Assembly: GCF_003287875.1 (NCBI RefSeq)
Contig: NZ_QMKK01000050.1
Span: 124,001 to 188,000, forward strand
Source: Martinezella tropici
GTDB taxonomy: Bacteria > Pseudomonadota > Alphaproteobacteria > Rhizobiales > Rhizobiaceae
Length of the DNA stretch: 64,000 nucleotides
Direction: 5' to 3'
Part shown: in pieces, positions 16,754 through 25,211 of the stretch
Layout of the letters: each line of letters starts with the position of its first letter
Position numbering within the stretch: the first letter of the stretch is position 1
Made by a program: the position numbers and the translations under genes
The notes under the pieces: model-generated
Seen by the model: only the letters and a program-made list of their open reading frames with translations
Databases searched by the model: none
Told to the model about the DNA's origin: nothing

Positions 16754-18076
16754 ATGCGTCTGTCTCGTTACTTCATGCCCATCCTGAAGGAAAACCCCAA
16801 GGAGGCTGAAATTGTTTCCCATCGGCTCATGCTGCGCACCGGTATGATCCGCCAGCAGTCGCAGGGCATCTATTCCTGGCTGCCATTGGGCAAGCGCGTG
16901 CTCGACAAAGTCAACAAGATCATCCGCGAGGAGCAGAACCGTTCCGGTGCCATCGAGCTGTCGATGCCGACGCTGCAGTCGGCCGAGCTCTGGCAGGAAA
17001 GCGGCCGCTACGACGCTTACGGCAAGGAAATGCTGCGCATCAGGGACCGGCAGGACCGTCCGATGCTCTACGGCCCGACCAACGAGGAGATGATCACCGA
17101 CATCTTCCGGTCCTATATCAAGTCTTACAAGGACTTGCCGCTGAACCTGTATCATATCCAGCTGAAGTTCCGTGATGAGATTCGTCCGCGCTTCGGCACG
17201 ATGCGCTCGCGCGAATTCATGATGAAGGATGCCTATTCCTTCGATCTGACGCAGGAAGGCGCAGTGCAATCTTATAACAAGATGTTCGCCGCCTATCTGC
17301 GCACCTTCAATCGTCTTGGCCTGAGAGCAATCCCGATGCGTGCCGATACCGGCCCGATCGGCGGTAATCTCAGCCACGAATTCATCATTCTTGCTGATAC
17401 CGGCGAGTCGGAAGTTTTTTGCCACAAGGATTTCGTCAATTTCGACATTCCGGGCGAAGACACGAATTTCGATGATGCCGCCAGCCTGAAGAGCATCTTC
17501 GATAAATGGACTTCGGTCTACGCCGCCACCTCGGAAATGCATGACGAGGCCGCCTTCAACGCCATTCCGGAAGGCGATCGCCTGTCTGCGCGTGGTATCG
17601 AGGTCGGCCACATCTTCTATTTCGGCACGAAATATTCCGAGCCGATGGGTGCGAAAGTGCAGGGTCCGGACGGCAAGGAGCATGCTGTCCACATGGGATC
17701 TTACGGTATTGGACCGACACGCCTTGTTCCCGCCATCATCGAAGCATCGCATGACGAGAACGGAATCATCTGGCCGGAATCGGTCGCGCCGTTCGATGTC
17801 GTGGTGATCAACATGAAGGCCGGCGATCAGGTTTGTGATGACGCCTGCGAAACCGTCTATGCCGCGCTGTCGAAGGCCGGCAGGGACGTGCTCTATGACG
17901 ATCGCGACGAGCGTGCCGGAACGAAGTTCGCGACGGCCGATCTGATCGGCGTGCCCGTGCAGATCATCGTCGGGCCGCGTTCGATCGCGGGCGGCGAAGT
18001 GGAAGTGAAGGACCGCAAGACCGGCGCTCGCGAGACGATGACGGTCGATGCGGCAATCAAGCGGCTGGCCGGCTGA
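16754..18076 (+). CDS. proS: Prolyl-tRNA synthetase, short alphaproteobacterial type
   Basis: ProS charges tRNA-Pro. At 440 residues it is the compact form that lacks the editing insertion of E. coli ProS (572 residues). Class II signatures are visible: motif 2 in FRDEIRPRFGTMRSREFMMKD, and GSYGIGPTRLV for motif 3. The C-terminal anticodon-binding domain begins near VVVINMKAG. lolC follows after 27 bases and is probably co-transcribed. Confidence 0.97.
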   Translation: MRLSRYFMPILKENPKEAEIVSHRLMLRTGMIRQQSQGIYSWLPLGKRVLDKVNKIIREEQNRSGAIELSMPTLQSAELWQESGRYDAYGKEMLRIRDRQDRPMLYGPTNEEMITDIFRSYIKSYKDLPLNLYHIQLKFRDEIRPRFGTMRSREFMMKDAYSFDLTQEGAVQSYNKMFAAYLRTFNRLGLRAIPMRADTGPIGGNLSHEFIILADTGESEVFCHKDFVNFDIPGEDTNFDDAASLKSIFDKWTSVYAATSEMHDEAAFNAIPEGDRLSARGIEVGHIFYFGTKYSEPMGAKVQGPDGKEHAVHMGSYGIGPTRLVPAIIEASHDENGIIWPESVAPFDVVVINMKAGDQVCDDACETVYAALSKAGRDVLYDDRDERAGTKFATADLIGVPVQIIVGPRSIAGGEVEVKDRKTGARETMTVDAAIKRLAG

Positions 18077-18103
18077 TTGACGATTAAATAGGATGGAAGG
18101 CGA

Positions 18104-19414
18104 ATGGCGGTGAGCGCGGCAGTGGAACAGCAGGAAAATTCGTTCAAGGCCGGCCCATCGTCTCGCCCGTTCTCCGGTTTCGAACGGCTCGTTGCCTGGC
18201 GCTATCTTCGCTCCCGGCGCAAGGAAGCTTCGATTTCGGTCATTGCCGGCTTCTCTCTGGTCGGCATCATGCTCGGCGTCGCGGCGCTGATCATCGTCAT
18301 GGCGGTCATGAACGGTTTCCGCGCCGAACTCTTCAAGCAGATTCTCGGCTTCAACGGCCATGTGGTGGTACAGCCCATCGATTCGCCGCTGAGTGATTAT
18401 GCCGAGCTGGCAAAGAAGTTTTCCGCCGTGCCCGGCGTCACCATGGCCTTGCCGCTCGTGGAGGGTGAGACACTCGCCTCGGGACGCGGTGGCTCGGGCA
18501 CTGGCGCACTGGTGCGCGGCATCCGCTCGGAAGACCTGACGAAACTCAAGTCGGTTTCCGATCACGTTGTCTCCGGCGATATGGTCGGCTTCGCGTCCGG
18601 GCAGGGTGTTCTGGTCGGCAGCCGACTGGCGCGGCAACTGGGGCTGACAGTCGGTGATCAGATCACGCTCACGGCGCCGGACGGCGATGTCACGCCCTTC
18701 GGCGTCAATCCGCGCGTCAAGGCATACACGATCTCGGGTATCTTCGAGGTCGGCATGTCGGAATATGATTCTTCGGTCGTTTTCATGCCACTGGAGGAGG
18801 CGCAGGTCTTCTTCAACGCCGAAGGCATCGTCGAAAAGATCGAACTCTTCGTCACCAATCCCGACGATGTCGATGAGCTGCGGCCGAAGATCGAAGAAGC
18901 CGCCGGGCGACAGATCTTCCTGACGGACTGGCGGCAGGTCAATGCCACTTTCTTCTCGGCCCTGCAGGTCGAGCGCAACACCATGTTCATGATCCTGACG
19001 CTGATCGTCCTTGTCGCAGCCCTGAATATCATCTCCGGCCTGATCATGCTGGTGAAGGACAAAGGCAGCGATATTGCCATCCTGCGCACCATGGGTGCGA
19101 CATCGGGCGCCATCATGCGTATCTTTTTCATGACAGGCGCGGCCATTGGCGTCGTCGGCACGCTTGCGGGTGTGATCCTCGGCGTTGTGGTCTGCCTGAA
19201 TATCGAGTCCATCCGTCAGTTTTTCTCCTGGATTTCGGGTACCGTGATCTTCAATCCGGAAGTCTATTTCCTCAGCAAATTGCCGGCTCAGATGAATCTC
19301 GGTGAGACCGTCTCGGTTGTGGTAATGGCTCTCACGCTTTCCTTCCTTGCTACGATCTTTCCGGCCTGGCGTGCCTCGCGGCTCGATCCGGTGCAGGCGT
19401 TGCGCTACGAATAA
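18104..19414 (+). CDS. lolC: Lipoprotein-releasing ABC transporter permease (LolC/LolE type)
   Basis: The membrane subunit that extracts outer-membrane lipoproteins from the inner membrane for hand-over to LolA. The 436 residues have an N-terminal membrane helix (about 47-70), a large periplasmic MacB-like domain, and three C-terminal helices, ending ARSLDPVQ-like (ASRLDPVQALRYE). There is a single permease gene, as usual in alphaproteobacteria, so it should form a homodimer and could equally be named lolE. lolD follows after 14 bases. Confidence 0.94.
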   Translation: MAVSAAVEQQENSFKAGPSSRPFSGFERLVAWRYLRSRRKEASISVIAGFSLVGIMLGVAALIIVMAVMNGFRAELFKQILGFNGHVVVQPIDSPLSDYAELAKKFSAVPGVTMALPLVEGETLASGRGGSGTGALVRGIRSEDLTKLKSVSDHVVSGDMVGFASGQGVLVGSRLARQLGLTVGDQITLTAPDGDVTPFGVNPRVKAYTISGIFEVGMSEYDSSVVFMPLEEAQVFFNAEGIVEKIELFVTNPDDVDELRPKIEEAAGRQIFLTDWRQVNATFFSALQVERNTMFMILTLIVLVAALNIISGLIMLVKDKGSDIAILRTMGATSGAIMRIFFMTGAAIGVVGTLAGVILGVVVCLNIESIRQFFSWISGTVIFNPEVYFLSKLPAQMNLGETVSVVVMALTLSFLATIFPAWRASRLDPVQALRYE

Positions 19415-19428
19415 GGAATTCGCATTTG

Positions 19429-20112
19429 ATGAAACGCAACGTCGTTCTCCAGCTTTCGGGCGTGGAGCGTCATTACGGGCAGGGTGAGACGCGCCTGTCG
19501 ATCCTGAAGGGGGCCGATTTCGCCTTGCGCAGCGGTGAGATCGTCGCGCTGGTGGCGCCTTCAGGAACGGGCAAGTCGACGCTGCTGCACGTGGCTGGTC
19601 TGCTGGAGCATCCCGATGGCGGCGAGGTGGTCGTCAACGGCCAGGCCTGCGAGGCCTTGTCCGACGACAGGCGCACGGCGGTGCGCCGCAGCGAGATCGG
19701 CTTCGTCTATCAGTTCCATCATCTGTTGCCCGAGTTCTCAGCGCTCGAGAACATCATGATGCCGCAGCTCATTTCCGGCCTCTCGCGCAAGGATGCGAGC
19801 GAGCGGGCCGCCCAGCTTCTCGACTATATGCGCATCGGCCATCGCGCCGATCACCGCCCGGCGGAGCTGTCCGGTGGCGAGCAGCAGCGCGTCGCGATCG
19901 CCCGCGCCGTCGCCAACGCGCCGCTGGTGCTGCTGGCGGATGAACCCACCGGCAACCTCGATCCGGCGACCGCGCATTACGTCTTCGATGCTCTGGAGGC
20001 GCTGGTGCGCCAGTCGGGTCTTGCTGCCTTGATCGCCACCCATAATCACGAACTCGCCGCTCGCATGGATCGCCGCGTCACCCTAAGCGAAGGCAAGGTG
20101 GTCGAGGTCTGA
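19429..20112 (+). CDS. lolD: Lipoprotein-releasing ABC transporter ATP-binding protein
   Basis: ATPase subunit of the Lol transporter. The 227 residues carry Walker A APSGTGKST, signature LSGGEQQRVAIARA and Walker B LLADEPT with the family H-loop in THNHELA. The first glycine of Walker A is Ala here. ATG 19429 follows AAGGAATTCGC; the TTG directly before it is an unlikely start. Gene order proS-lolC-lolD-dnaE1 is conserved in rhizobia by my recollection. Confidence 0.96.
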   Translation: MKRNVVLQLSGVERHYGQGETRLSILKGADFALRSGEIVALVAPSGTGKSTLLHVAGLLEHPDGGEVVVNGQACEALSDDRRTAVRRSEIGFVYQFHHLLPEFSALENIMMPQLISGLSRKDASERAAQLLDYMRIGHRADHRPAELSGGEQQRVAIARAVANAPLVLLADEPTGNLDPATAHYVFDALEALVRQSGLAALIATHNHELAARMDRRVTLSEGKVVEV

Positions 20113-20125
20113 TCGCCCGTTGAAG

Positions 20126-20223
20126 CAATTCCAGGAACAGTGCTGCGTGGTTTTCCATCCGGAATTGTGAGATCACGAAGATATAGAGCGGTTCCGTGAT
20201 TTCGAGAAACGCTGTGCCGCTCT
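20126..20223. repeat. Rhizobial intergenic mosaic palindrome (RIME-like)
   Basis: Two nested palindromes fill the gap between the converging lolD and DUF5680 genes. CAATTCC (20126-20132) pairs with GGAATTG (20161-20167), and AGAGCGG (20185-20191) pairs with CCGCTCT (20217-20223). The wording of the sequence resembles abundant rhizobial repeats of the RIME type, from memory. Its right arm overlaps the stop codon of the minus-strand DUF5680 gene. Confidence 0.55.
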
Positions 20224-20689
20224 AAGGTACGATCAGGCCGCCGCGATAATCCAGTTCATAGGCCTTGCGGTCCTTCACCATGATGGCCTCATGGCCGGTG
20301 AAGTGGTTGCACGACCCGGTGCTGCGGTCGATATAGCGGCCGTAGGCATGTTCGAACTCGAAGCCGCCGAGAAAGCGCTTTTCATCGAGATAGAGACGCA
20401 GAAGTGCCGCCTTGATGACCATGCCGGCGCGGGTGCCGTCGATCAGATCAGGCTCGACGATATGGCCGAAATAATTCATGGCCCAGACCGGCTCGCCGTC
20501 ACACCACACAAGCTCCTGTCCGGCGAAGTCCGTGCCGCCGAAATAGCTGTCGAGATAGCGCCAGCGGCCGCTTGTATAGCCGATATCATGTGAGCCGCTG
20601 CGGCAGGACGGCAGCCTCTCGCCATCGCCGACATAGGTCTCCGCTTTGGCGATGACAATAAAATCGTTCAGCTCGGCGAGATCCGGCAT
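20222..20689 (-). CDS. DUF5680-like protein, LexA-box controlled
   Basis: 155 residues with no signal peptide or membrane segment. The sequence (FIVIAKAETYVGDG, SRPGSHDIGY-like, YLDSYFGGTDFAGQE, PVWAMNYFG) fits DUF5680, a small domain of unknown function also seen in integron cassette proteins. I start at ATG 20689 because GGAGAGGGTC lies directly before it; the ATG at 20725 has no ribosome site. A perfect LexA box at 20745-20759 lies 55 bases upstream. This suggests DNA-damage induction. The actual role is unknown. Confidence 0.8.
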   Translation of the reverse strand: MPDLAELNDFIVIAKAETYVGDGERLPSCRSGSHDIGYTSGRWRYLDSYFGGTDFAGQELVWCDGEPVWAMNYFGHIVEPDLIDGTRAGMVIKAALLRLYLDEKRFLGGFEFEHAYGRYIDRSTGSCNHFTGHEAIMVKDRKAYELDYRGGLIVP

Positions 20690-20744
20690 GACCCTCTCCA
20701 TTTTGGTGAGGGGGTAGGATGCCATTCAACGTTGGGCTTGTAAA

Positions 20745-20759
20745 GAACAAAAAGAGAAC
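20745..20759 (-). promoter_or_regulatory. LexA (SOS) box before the DUF5680 gene
   Basis: Reads GAACAAAAAGAGAAC on plus, GTTCTCTTTTTGTTC on minus: a perfect alphaproteobacterial GTTC-N7-GTTC LexA site. It lies between the stop of the upstream minus-strand gene (20765) and the DUF5680 start (20689). Confidence 0.75.
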
Positions 20760-20764
20760 ATGCG

Positions 20765-21361
20765 CTAGCGATGCCCGCTTTCGCAGGCCTTCTGGCCGAG
20801 ATCGTCCTGCCAGTTTTGGATGGTCACGGTCTTGGCATCGGCCTTCAGCGTCTTGCCATCCTTGGTCACCTTGCCGGTCAAAACGTTATAGTCGCAGCTG
20901 TGACTGTTGTCCGGTTCGAGCGTGTCGCGGGAGTCGTAGGTGTAGCCGGCCACCACGAAGTTGTTGTTGCGATAGGCGAGCGTCAATGTCTGAGTCCAGC
21001 GATCGCGGCCGATGGCGTCATTCTGCGATACGATCGCGATCGAGCCGTTTGGGAGCGCCGAGATTGACGGCTCCTGGCCGACGATGCCGCCGGGTTCGAC
21101 GCTGCCCCATATTTTGTTCGGAGCGCTTGCGGCGAGCTTCAGCAAGGAGTGTTCGTCATCGCGCAGGTAGATATGGATGCCGATCGGATTGTCGGCCTGA
21201 TCATCCGGGGAGGGCGCCACCAGAAGTGCGAGATCCGGTTTGCCGTCCTTGTTCCAATCGCCAATCGCGGCGTCGATGATGCGGCCGGGCGCGATCGCAT
21301 CTTCAGCGCGGGCCGTAGTTGTCAGCGAAAGGAGAATGAGAGCGCAGGCAAGTGATGTCAT
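20765..21361 (-). CDS. Secreted hypothetical protein with FG-GAP/VCBS-like repeat
   Basis: 198 residues. An N-terminal signal peptide of about 19 residues ends TTTARA before ED, predicting a periplasmic or secreted protein. The early segment DAAIGDWNKDGKPDLALLV looks like a calcium-binding FG-GAP/VCBS blade (DxNxDGxxD pattern). Two cysteines near the C-terminus (in HSCDYN and KACESG) could form a disulfide. ATG 21361 is preceded by GGGAGACCACG. No enzyme family recognised. It is transcribed away from the SOS-box region at 21466. Confidence 0.8.
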   Translation of the reverse strand: MTSLACALILLSLTTTARAEDAIAPGRIIDAAIGDWNKDGKPDLALLVAPSPDDQADNPIGIHIYLRDDEHSLLKLAASAPNKIWGSVEPGGIVGQEPSISALPNGSIAIVSQNDAIGRDRWTQTLTLAYRNNNFVVAGYTYDSRDTLEPDNSHSCDYNVLTGKVTKDGKTLKADAKTVTIQNWQDDLGQKACESGHR

Positions 21362-21456
21362 CGTGGTCTCCCTGTTCGCATCTCAATAGCGCCGGGCATT
21401 TCCGGCGTCCATCGGAGAACGGAAAAGTCGTGCGATGAAATTTATTGATGCTCCTA

Positions 21457-21480
21457 TTGACTCTCGAACAAAAATAGAAC
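21457..21480 (+). promoter_or_regulatory. LexA (SOS) box with TTGACT -35-like hexamer
   Basis: GAACAAAAATAGAAC at 21466-21480 is a perfect GTTC-N7-GTTC LexA site. TTGACT at 21457-21462 could be the -35 element, so LexA would cover the promoter spacer. The box ends 33 bases before the small membrane-peptide gene at 21514 and lies 105 bases upstream of the divergent gene at 21361. Confidence 0.75.
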
Positions 21481-21513
21481 AAAAAAGAAACATAACGAGT
21501 AAGGAACGCGTAA

Positions 21514-21600
21514 ATGACCGATATCATTCGAGACGTTGCAGCATTCACCTCCATCGTCATGTTCGTCACCAGCTTTTCCCTCATCATGATGGCGATGTAA
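21514..21600 (+). CDS. 28-residue SOS-controlled membrane peptide, candidate SidA-like division inhibitor
   Basis: A tiny open frame starting MTDIIRD followed by about 20 uninterrupted apolar residues to its end, so a single membrane helix with a short polar N-terminus. AAGGAA at 21501-21506 is spaced seven bases from the ATG. A perfect LexA box ends 33 bases upstream. In Caulobacter, SidA is a 29-residue inner-membrane protein that is SOS-induced and blocks division through FtsW/FtsN; size, topology and control match here, though I cannot show homology. dnaE1 starts 116 bases downstream and may receive read-through. Too short for most gene finders. Confidence 0.65.
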   Translation: MTDIIRDVAAFTSIVMFVTSFSLIMMAM

Positions 21601-21716
21601 GTTTTATCCCCATTTGCTCTTGCTGTTCCCATATTTGATGGGAGCAACTTATGGACTTTACGATCCGCAATGCCGAGAATAACACCGATTCATGTGGGCA
21701 TGCGGAAGGGTTTGAG

Positions 21717-24700
21717 ATGGCGGATATGGGTGGCAGCGGCGTGGCAGCGTCGGCCGGTGAGATGCCGGAATTCGTGCACCTCAGGGTTCATTCCGCTTAT
21801 TCGCTGCTAGAGGGCGCGCTGCCGCTCAAGAAGATATTGGCCAAGGCTGCCAGCGACAGCCAGCCGGCCATCGCCATTACCGATACCAACAATCTCTTCG
21901 TTGCTCTCGAATTCTCGCAGAAGGCGATGGACGAAGGTCTGCAGCCGATCATCGGCTGCCAGGTATCGATCGACATGGAAGATGGCAGCGAAAGTGAGAA
22001 ACGCGGGCCGCAGCAGGCGCTCGCCAAGCTGCCGTCCATCGTGCTGCTTGCTGCGACCGAGCGGGGCTATGAACGCCTTGTCGATCTTGTCAGCCGCGCC
22101 TATCTCGGCGGCGAGGGCAACAGTGCCGTTCACATCACCAGCTCATGGCTGGAAGAGATCGGCACGGAAGGCATGATCGCGCTGACCGGCTCGTTGAGCG
22201 GGCCGATCGATATGGCGCTGAAGGAGGGGCATGCCGCGCAGGCGCTCTCCCGTCTGCTGACCTTGAAACGCCTGTTCGGTGACCGGCTATATCTCGAATT
22301 GCAGCGCCATGGCGCTTATGATCGCCGCCATGAGCAGAAGATGATCTCGATGGCTTACGAGCATGAGATTCCGCTGGTCGCGACCAACGAGGCCTTTTTC
22401 CCGACGCGTGACGATTACGACGCGCATGACGCGCTGATGGCGGTGGCTCATAACGCCATCGTCTCGGACGATACGCGTTTTCGTCTGACGCCGGATCATT
22501 ATCTCAAGAGCCGTGCCGACATGGCGAAGCTTTTCGCCAATCTGCCGGAGGCGCTGGAAAATACGGTCGAGATCGCTCGCCGCTGCTCCTTCATCCTGAA
22601 GACCCGCAAGCCGATCCTGCCGCGTTTCACCGGCGCGACCGATGATGCGGAGGAGGCCGAGCGCGCCGAGTCGGCAGAGCTGCGCGCCCAGGCCGTCGAG
22701 GGGCTCGACCAGCGTCTCGCCTCGCTCGGCATGGCGCCAGGCTATGAGGAAAAGGATTATCGCGAGCGCCTGGAGTTCGAACTCAGCGTCATCGAGCGCA
22801 TGAAGTTCCCCGGCTACTTCCTGATCGTTTCGGACTTCATCAAATGGGCCAAGCGGCATGATATCCCGGTCGGGCCGGGCCGCGGCTCGGGTGCGGGCTC
22901 GCTGGTCGCCTACGCACTCACCATCACCGACGTCGATCCGCTGCGCTTCTCGCTGCTGTTCGAGCGCTTCCTCAATCCGGAACGCGTCTCGATGCCGGAC
23001 TTCGATATCGACTTCTGCCAGGATCGGCGTGAAGAGGTGATCCGCTACGTGCAGGCCAAATATGGCCGCGAGCAGGTGGCGCAGATCATCACCTTCGGTT
23101 CGCTGCAGGCGCGCGCCGCCCTTCGCGACGTCGGCCGCGTGCTGGAAATGCCCTACGGCCAGGTCGACAAGATCTGCAAGCTCGTGCCGAACAATCCCGC
23201 CAATCCGACCCCGCTCAGCAAGGCGATCGAGGAGGAGCCGCGCCTGCAGGAGGAGGCGGACAAGGAGCCGGTCGTCGCCCGGCTTCTCGACATCGCCCAG
23301 AAGATCGAAGGCCTCTATCGCCACGCCTCGACCCACGCCGCCGGTATCGTCATCGGCGACCGCCCGCTTTCGAAGCTGGTGCCGATGTATCGCGACCCGC
23401 GTTCCGATATGCCGGTCACCCAGTTCAACATGAAATGGGTGGAGCAGGCCGGCCTCGTGAAGTTCGACTTCCTTGGCCTCAAGACTCTGACCGTCCTGAA
23501 GACGGCGGTCGATTTCGTCGCCAAGCGCGACATCTCGATCGATCTCGCCAGCATCCCGCTCGACGACAAGAAAACTTACGACATGCTCTCGCGCGGCGAG
23601 ACGGTCGGCGTGTTCCAGGTGGAAAGTGCGGGCATGCGCAAGGCGCTGATCGGCATGCGCCCGGACTGCATCGAGGATATCATCGCGCTGGTTGCCCTCT
23701 ATCGCCCCGGCCCGATGGAGAATATTCCGGTCTATAATGCCCGCAAGCATGGCGAGGAGGAGATCGAGTCGATCCACCCGAAGATCGACTACCTGCTGAA
23801 AGAAACGCAAGGCGTCATCGTTTACCAGGAGCAGGTGATGCAGGTCGCCCAGGTGCTCTCCGGCTATTCGCTCGGCGAAGCCGATCTTCTGCGCCGCGCC
23901 ATGGGTAAGAAGATCAAGGCGGAGATGGACCAGCAGCGCGAGCGCTTCGTCGATGGCGCCATCAAGAACGGCGTGTCGAAGGGGCAGGCCGACGTTATCT
24001 TCGATCTGCTCGCCAAGTTCGCCAATTACGGCTTCAACAAGTCGCACGCCGCAGCCTACGCCATTGTCTCCTACCAGACCGCCTATATGAAGGCGCACTA
24101 TCCGGTGGAGTTCCTGGCAGCGTCGATGACGCTCGATATGTCCAATACCGAGAAAGTCAACGACTTCCGCCAGGATGCCAAGCGCCTGGGCATCGAGGTC
24201 ATCGCGCCCTCGGTGCAGACCTCTTTCCGCCATTTCGAAACGGGTGACAACCGCATCTATTATGCGCTGGCGGCCATCAAGGGTGTGGGCGAATCCGCCG
24301 TTGATCACATTGTCGAGGTGCGCGGCGATCAGCCCTTTGCCAGCATCGAGGATTTCTGCCTTCGCATCGATCCCAAGCAGATCAACCGCCGCGTTCTGGA
24401 AAGCCTGATCTGCGCCGGCGCCTTCGACTGCTTCGAGATCGATCGCGCGCAGCTCATCGCCGGCCTGGATCGCATCATGGGCTATGCCCAGGTCGCGCAG
24501 GAAAACAAGCGCAGCGGCCAGCACGACATGTTCGGAAGTGCGGCCTCCGGTCCGGAAAAGATCGTGTTCCCGCCCTATACGCCCTGGCTTGCTTCGGAGC
24601 GGCTGCTGCGCGAATTCCAGGTGCTCGGCTTCTATCTGACGGCACATCCGCTCGACACTTATAAGAGCGTGCTCGACAAGATGCGGGTACAGCCCTTCGC

Positions 24701-25211
24701 CGAGTTCTCGGCCGCGGTGAAACAGGGCGCCAGCAACGGGCGTTTGGCCGGCACGGTGATCTCGAAGCAGGAGCGCAAGACGCGCACCGGCAACAAGATG
24801 GGGATCTTCGTTTTCTCCGATGCTTCGGGCCAGTTCGAAGCCGTGCTCTTCTCGGAGACGCTCAACCAGTATCGTGATGTGCTCGAAGTCGGAAAATCCT
24901 TCGTTATAACAGCCCAGGCGGATGAGCGTCCGGAAGGCATCAGCCTGCGCCTGCAGACGGCGCAGTCGCTGGAGGAGAAGTCGCTACAGATGCAGAAGGC
25001 ACTGCGCGTCTATGTCCGCGATTCCGGGCCGCTGAAAGCCGTTGCCGCGCATCTGAATGCCAAAGGTGACGGCCTCGTCTCCTTCATCGTCATCAAGGAG
25101 GAGGGGTTGCGCGAGGTCGAGGTGGCGCTGCCGGAGAAATATCGCATCACGCCGGAAATTGCCGCCGCCTTGCGTACGGCGCCTGGTGTCATCGATGTGG
25201 AGCTGGTTTAG
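21717..25211 (+). CDS. dnaE: DNA polymerase III subunit alpha (DnaE1)
   Basis: Replicative polymerase catalytic subunit. From ATG 21717, preceded by GGAAGG at 21704-21709, the protein has 1164 residues, normal for DnaE1. An upstream ATG at 21651 would add 22 unrelated residues. The PHP domain begins FVHLRVHSAYSLLEGA. The polymerase aspartates are in MPDFDIDFCQDRR. Helix-hairpin-helix and OB-fold domains follow in the C-terminal third. The gene sits behind an SOS-box-controlled peptide gene. Confidence 0.97.
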   Translation: MADMGGSGVAASAGEMPEFVHLRVHSAYSLLEGALPLKKILAKAASDSQPAIAITDTNNLFVALEFSQKAMDEGLQPIIGCQVSIDMEDGSESEKRGPQQALAKLPSIVLLAATERGYERLVDLVSRAYLGGEGNSAVHITSSWLEEIGTEGMIALTGSLSGPIDMALKEGHAAQALSRLLTLKRLFGDRLYLELQRHGAYDRRHEQKMISMAYEHEIPLVATNEAFFPTRDDYDAHDALMAVAHNAIVSDDTRFRLTPDHYLKSRADMAKLFANLPEALENTVEIARRCSFILKTRKPILPRFTGATDDAEEAERAESAELRAQAVEGLDQRLASLGMAPGYEEKDYRERLEFELSVIERMKFPGYFLIVSDFIKWAKRHDIPVGPGRGSGAGSLVAYALTITDVDPLRFSLLFERFLNPERVSMPDFDIDFCQDRREEVIRYVQAKYGREQVAQIITFGSLQARAALRDVGRVLEMPYGQVDKICKLVPNNPANPTPLSKAIEEEPRLQEEADKEPVVARLLDIAQKIEGLYRHASTHAAGIVIGDRPLSKLVPMYRDPRSDMPVTQFNMKWVEQAGLVKFDFLGLKTLTVLKTAVDFVAKRDISIDLASIPLDDKKTYDMLSRGETVGVFQVESAGMRKALIGMRPDCIEDIIALVALYRPGPMENIPVYNARKHGEEEIESIHPKIDYLLKETQGVIVYQEQVMQVAQVLSGYSLGEADLLRRAMGKKIKAEMDQQRERFVDGAIKNGVSKGQADVIFDLLAKFANYGFNKSHAAAYAIVSYQTAYMKAHYPVEFLAASMTLDMSNTEKVNDFRQDAKRLGIEVIAPSVQTSFRHFETGDNRIYYALAAIKGVGESAVDHIVEVRGDQPFASIEDFCLRIDPKQINRRVLESLICAGAFDCFEIDRAQLIAGLDRIMGYAQVAQENKRSGQHDMFGSAASGPEKIVFPPYTPWLASERLLREFQVLGFYLTAHPLDTYKSVLDKMRVQPFAEFSAAVKQGASNGRLAGTVISKQERKTRTGNKMGIFVFSDASGQFEAVLFSETLNQYRDVLEVGKSFVITAQADERPEGISLRLQTAQSLEEKSLQMQKALRVYVRDSGPLKAVAAHLNAKGDGLVSFIVIKEEGLREVEVALPEKYRITPEIAAALRTAPGVIDVELV

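Noticed and set aside
21435..21638. 67-codon frame spanning the LexA box before dnaE
   Set aside because: It would run through the operator and the well-supported peptide gene, has no ribosome site and a Ser/His/Cys-rich tail typical of non-coding frames.
22287..24647. 786-codon open frame antisense to dnaE
   Set aside because: It mirrors dnaE codons in a GC-rich genome, has no ribosome site or family signature, and conflicts with a certain gene.
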